Below are positions 63,159 to 64,000 of a stretch of DNA of 64,000 nucleotides, in pieces; the stretch's first letter is position 1, and each line of letters opens with the position of its first letter. Where the stretch lies: contig NZ_CP051682.1 of NCBI RefSeq assembly GCF_012849215.1, positions 434,001 through 498,000 on the forward strand, read 5' to 3'. The notes under the pieces are model-generated. The model made no database searches and was not told the DNA's origin. It saw nothing but the letters and a program-made list of their open reading frames with translations. The position numbers and the translations under genes were made by a program. This DNA is from Mucilaginibacter robiniae (GTDB lineage: Bacteria > Bacteroidota > Bacteroidia > Sphingobacteriales > Sphingobacteriaceae).

Positions 63159-64000
63159 ATGAAAAAACCTTTACTTTCTGTAATGGCAATACTGTCATTT
63201 ATTACTTTAAGGGCTACTGCACAAACCAGTGATGGTGTTTCCCAATTATTAAGAACGGCACCAGGCGATGCCACTAAATTATTTAGTGCTTACGCGAATC
63301 CGCTATTCAAAAGCTTAGGCACAGGCCTAAATAACGGATGGACCAACACCGCTAAAACCAAAGGTTTACTACACTTTGAACTACGTGTTAGCGTATCGGA
63401 TGTTTTTACCCCGGCATCCGACAAAACTTTTGATATCAACCAGCTTGGTTTATCCAGTAGCGTGAAAGTAGCTTCAGGCAGTTCATCCATTGCACCAACA
63501 TTCACGGGTTCAAAAAATGTTACCCCCCCAACGCTTGATTTGTATTCTAACAATGGCATCAGGGTAGATCGTTTTACGCTGCCTGCTCGCCAAATATCGT
63601 CTATACCTACCCCACAGTTGCAGCTTACCGCAGGTTTACCTGGCAATACGGATGTTACAATCAGAGCTATACCTAAAACCAAAATATCTGATGATATAGG
63701 TTCGATAGGCATGTTTGGCTTTGGGCTAAAACATGATATTATGTCGGATATTATTGGCAATACTGCCGCACAGATAGTGCCTTTCAATTTGGCAGTACTA
63801 GCTGGATATACCCATTTTAGTTATGAAGACCCGTTGAGTGTACAACCCAGCACCGGTAAAGCACCCGATGCCAGCAGCACTGGCAAAACTGACTTTAGCA
63901 CCCAGCGCATACAAGGGCACCTGAACGGCTTTAATGCACAAGTGATTATTTCCAAAAAGCTAATGTTCTTTACTCCTTTTGCAGCAGTAGGTTACAGTAC
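63159..64000 (+). CDS. DUF6588 family secreted protein, N-terminal part
   Basis: The frame is open to the end of the window (280 codons). A signal peptide (MKKPLLSVMAILSFITLRATA) is followed by a part typical of DUF6588: GDATKLFSAYANPLFKSLGTGLNNGWTNTAKTKGLLHFELRVSVSDV. It continues with FGFGLKHDIMSDI, then beta-barrel-like strands (FNAQVIISKKLMFFTPFAAVGYS). It is probably an outer-membrane barrel. The gene is truncated by the window, not visibly by mutation. It is divergent from the RluD-type gene with 74 bp between. Confidence 0.8.
   Translation, partial: MKKPLLSVMAILSFITLRATAQTSDGVSQLLRTAPGDATKLFSAYANPLFKSLGTGLNNGWTNTAKTKGLLHFELRVSVSDVFTPASDKTFDINQLGLSSSVKVASGSSSIAPTFTGSKNVTPPTLDLYSNNGIRVDRFTLPARQISSIPTPQLQLTAGLPGNTDVTIRAIPKTKISDDIGSIGMFGFGLKHDIMSDIIGNTAAQIVPFNLAVLAGYTHFSYEDPLSVQPSTGKAPDASSTGKTDFSTQRIQGHLNGFNAQVIISKKLMFFTPFAAVGYS

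Overview
The window is chromosomal DNA from a Bacteroidota bacterium, most likely family Sphingobacteriaceae (Mucilaginibacter/Pedobacter-like; this is an inference from gene content, not a database match). The signs are TonB-dependent and PorT-type outer-membrane barrels, families largely restricted to the phylum (DUF5606, DUF5683, DUF6588), the gene order parA-parB-DUF5683-dapB-lepB, weak Shine-Dalgarno sites, and promoters of the TAnnTTTG type. No rRNA, CRISPR array, insertion sequence or complete prophage was seen. Most of the window is core genome.

1-9200: the 3' end of a TonB-type barrel gene, a membrane MutS-like ATPase, rlmH, a zinc-type cation exporter, DUF5606, a cyclophilin, a conserved secreted protein often labelled asparagine synthetase B, trxB, and a small divergent regulator module with operator-like repeats. 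9200-26300: LOG-family nucleosidase, guaB, a membrane VWA protein, fabG, an M13 peptidase, tsaD with a 56-residue membrane protein behind it, tamB (apparently starting at ATT), ribBA, an LptF/G permease, a START-like protein and tRNA-Met(CAT). 26300-32550 is the accessory part: two unrecognised genes, a frameshifted PAS histidine kinase, and an operon of a small CPPLCP protein, a six-helix membrane protein, a HisKA_3 kinase and a NarL-type regulator, followed by a GA-repeat protein.

32550-37000: lepB, dapB, DUF5683, parB and parA on the minus strand. 37000-51250: FMN reductase, a barrel, a sorbosone-dehydrogenase-like lipoprotein, a broken esterase-TPR gene, a TonB receptor, a BtuF-like protein, a LysE exporter, DUF2157, ribF, a 57-residue ribbon-helix-helix protein with an SPFH partner, an MBL-rhodanese protein, and a lipoprotein gene broken by two in-frame stops. 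51250-64000: mnmD, an ASRT-like protein, mazG, an ECF sigma factor with an inner-membrane/barrel protein and a second barrel, an FtsX-type permease, NamZ, fmt, DUF3050, a class IV aminotransferase, an RluD-type synthase and a truncated DUF6588 gene.

The best candidate for an undescribed system is the 29.3-32.1 kb signalling operon. It has translationally coupled membrane protein, kinase and regulator genes, a 16-bp inverted repeat across the membrane-protein start codon, and repeated ATACGTAT sites upstream. Three genes carry coding lesions (a poly-A frameshift; a frameshift plus TAG; TAG plus TGA), which suggests local gene decay or sequencing error. Two small genes (17090-17260 and 48114-48287) are easily missed and are annotated here.
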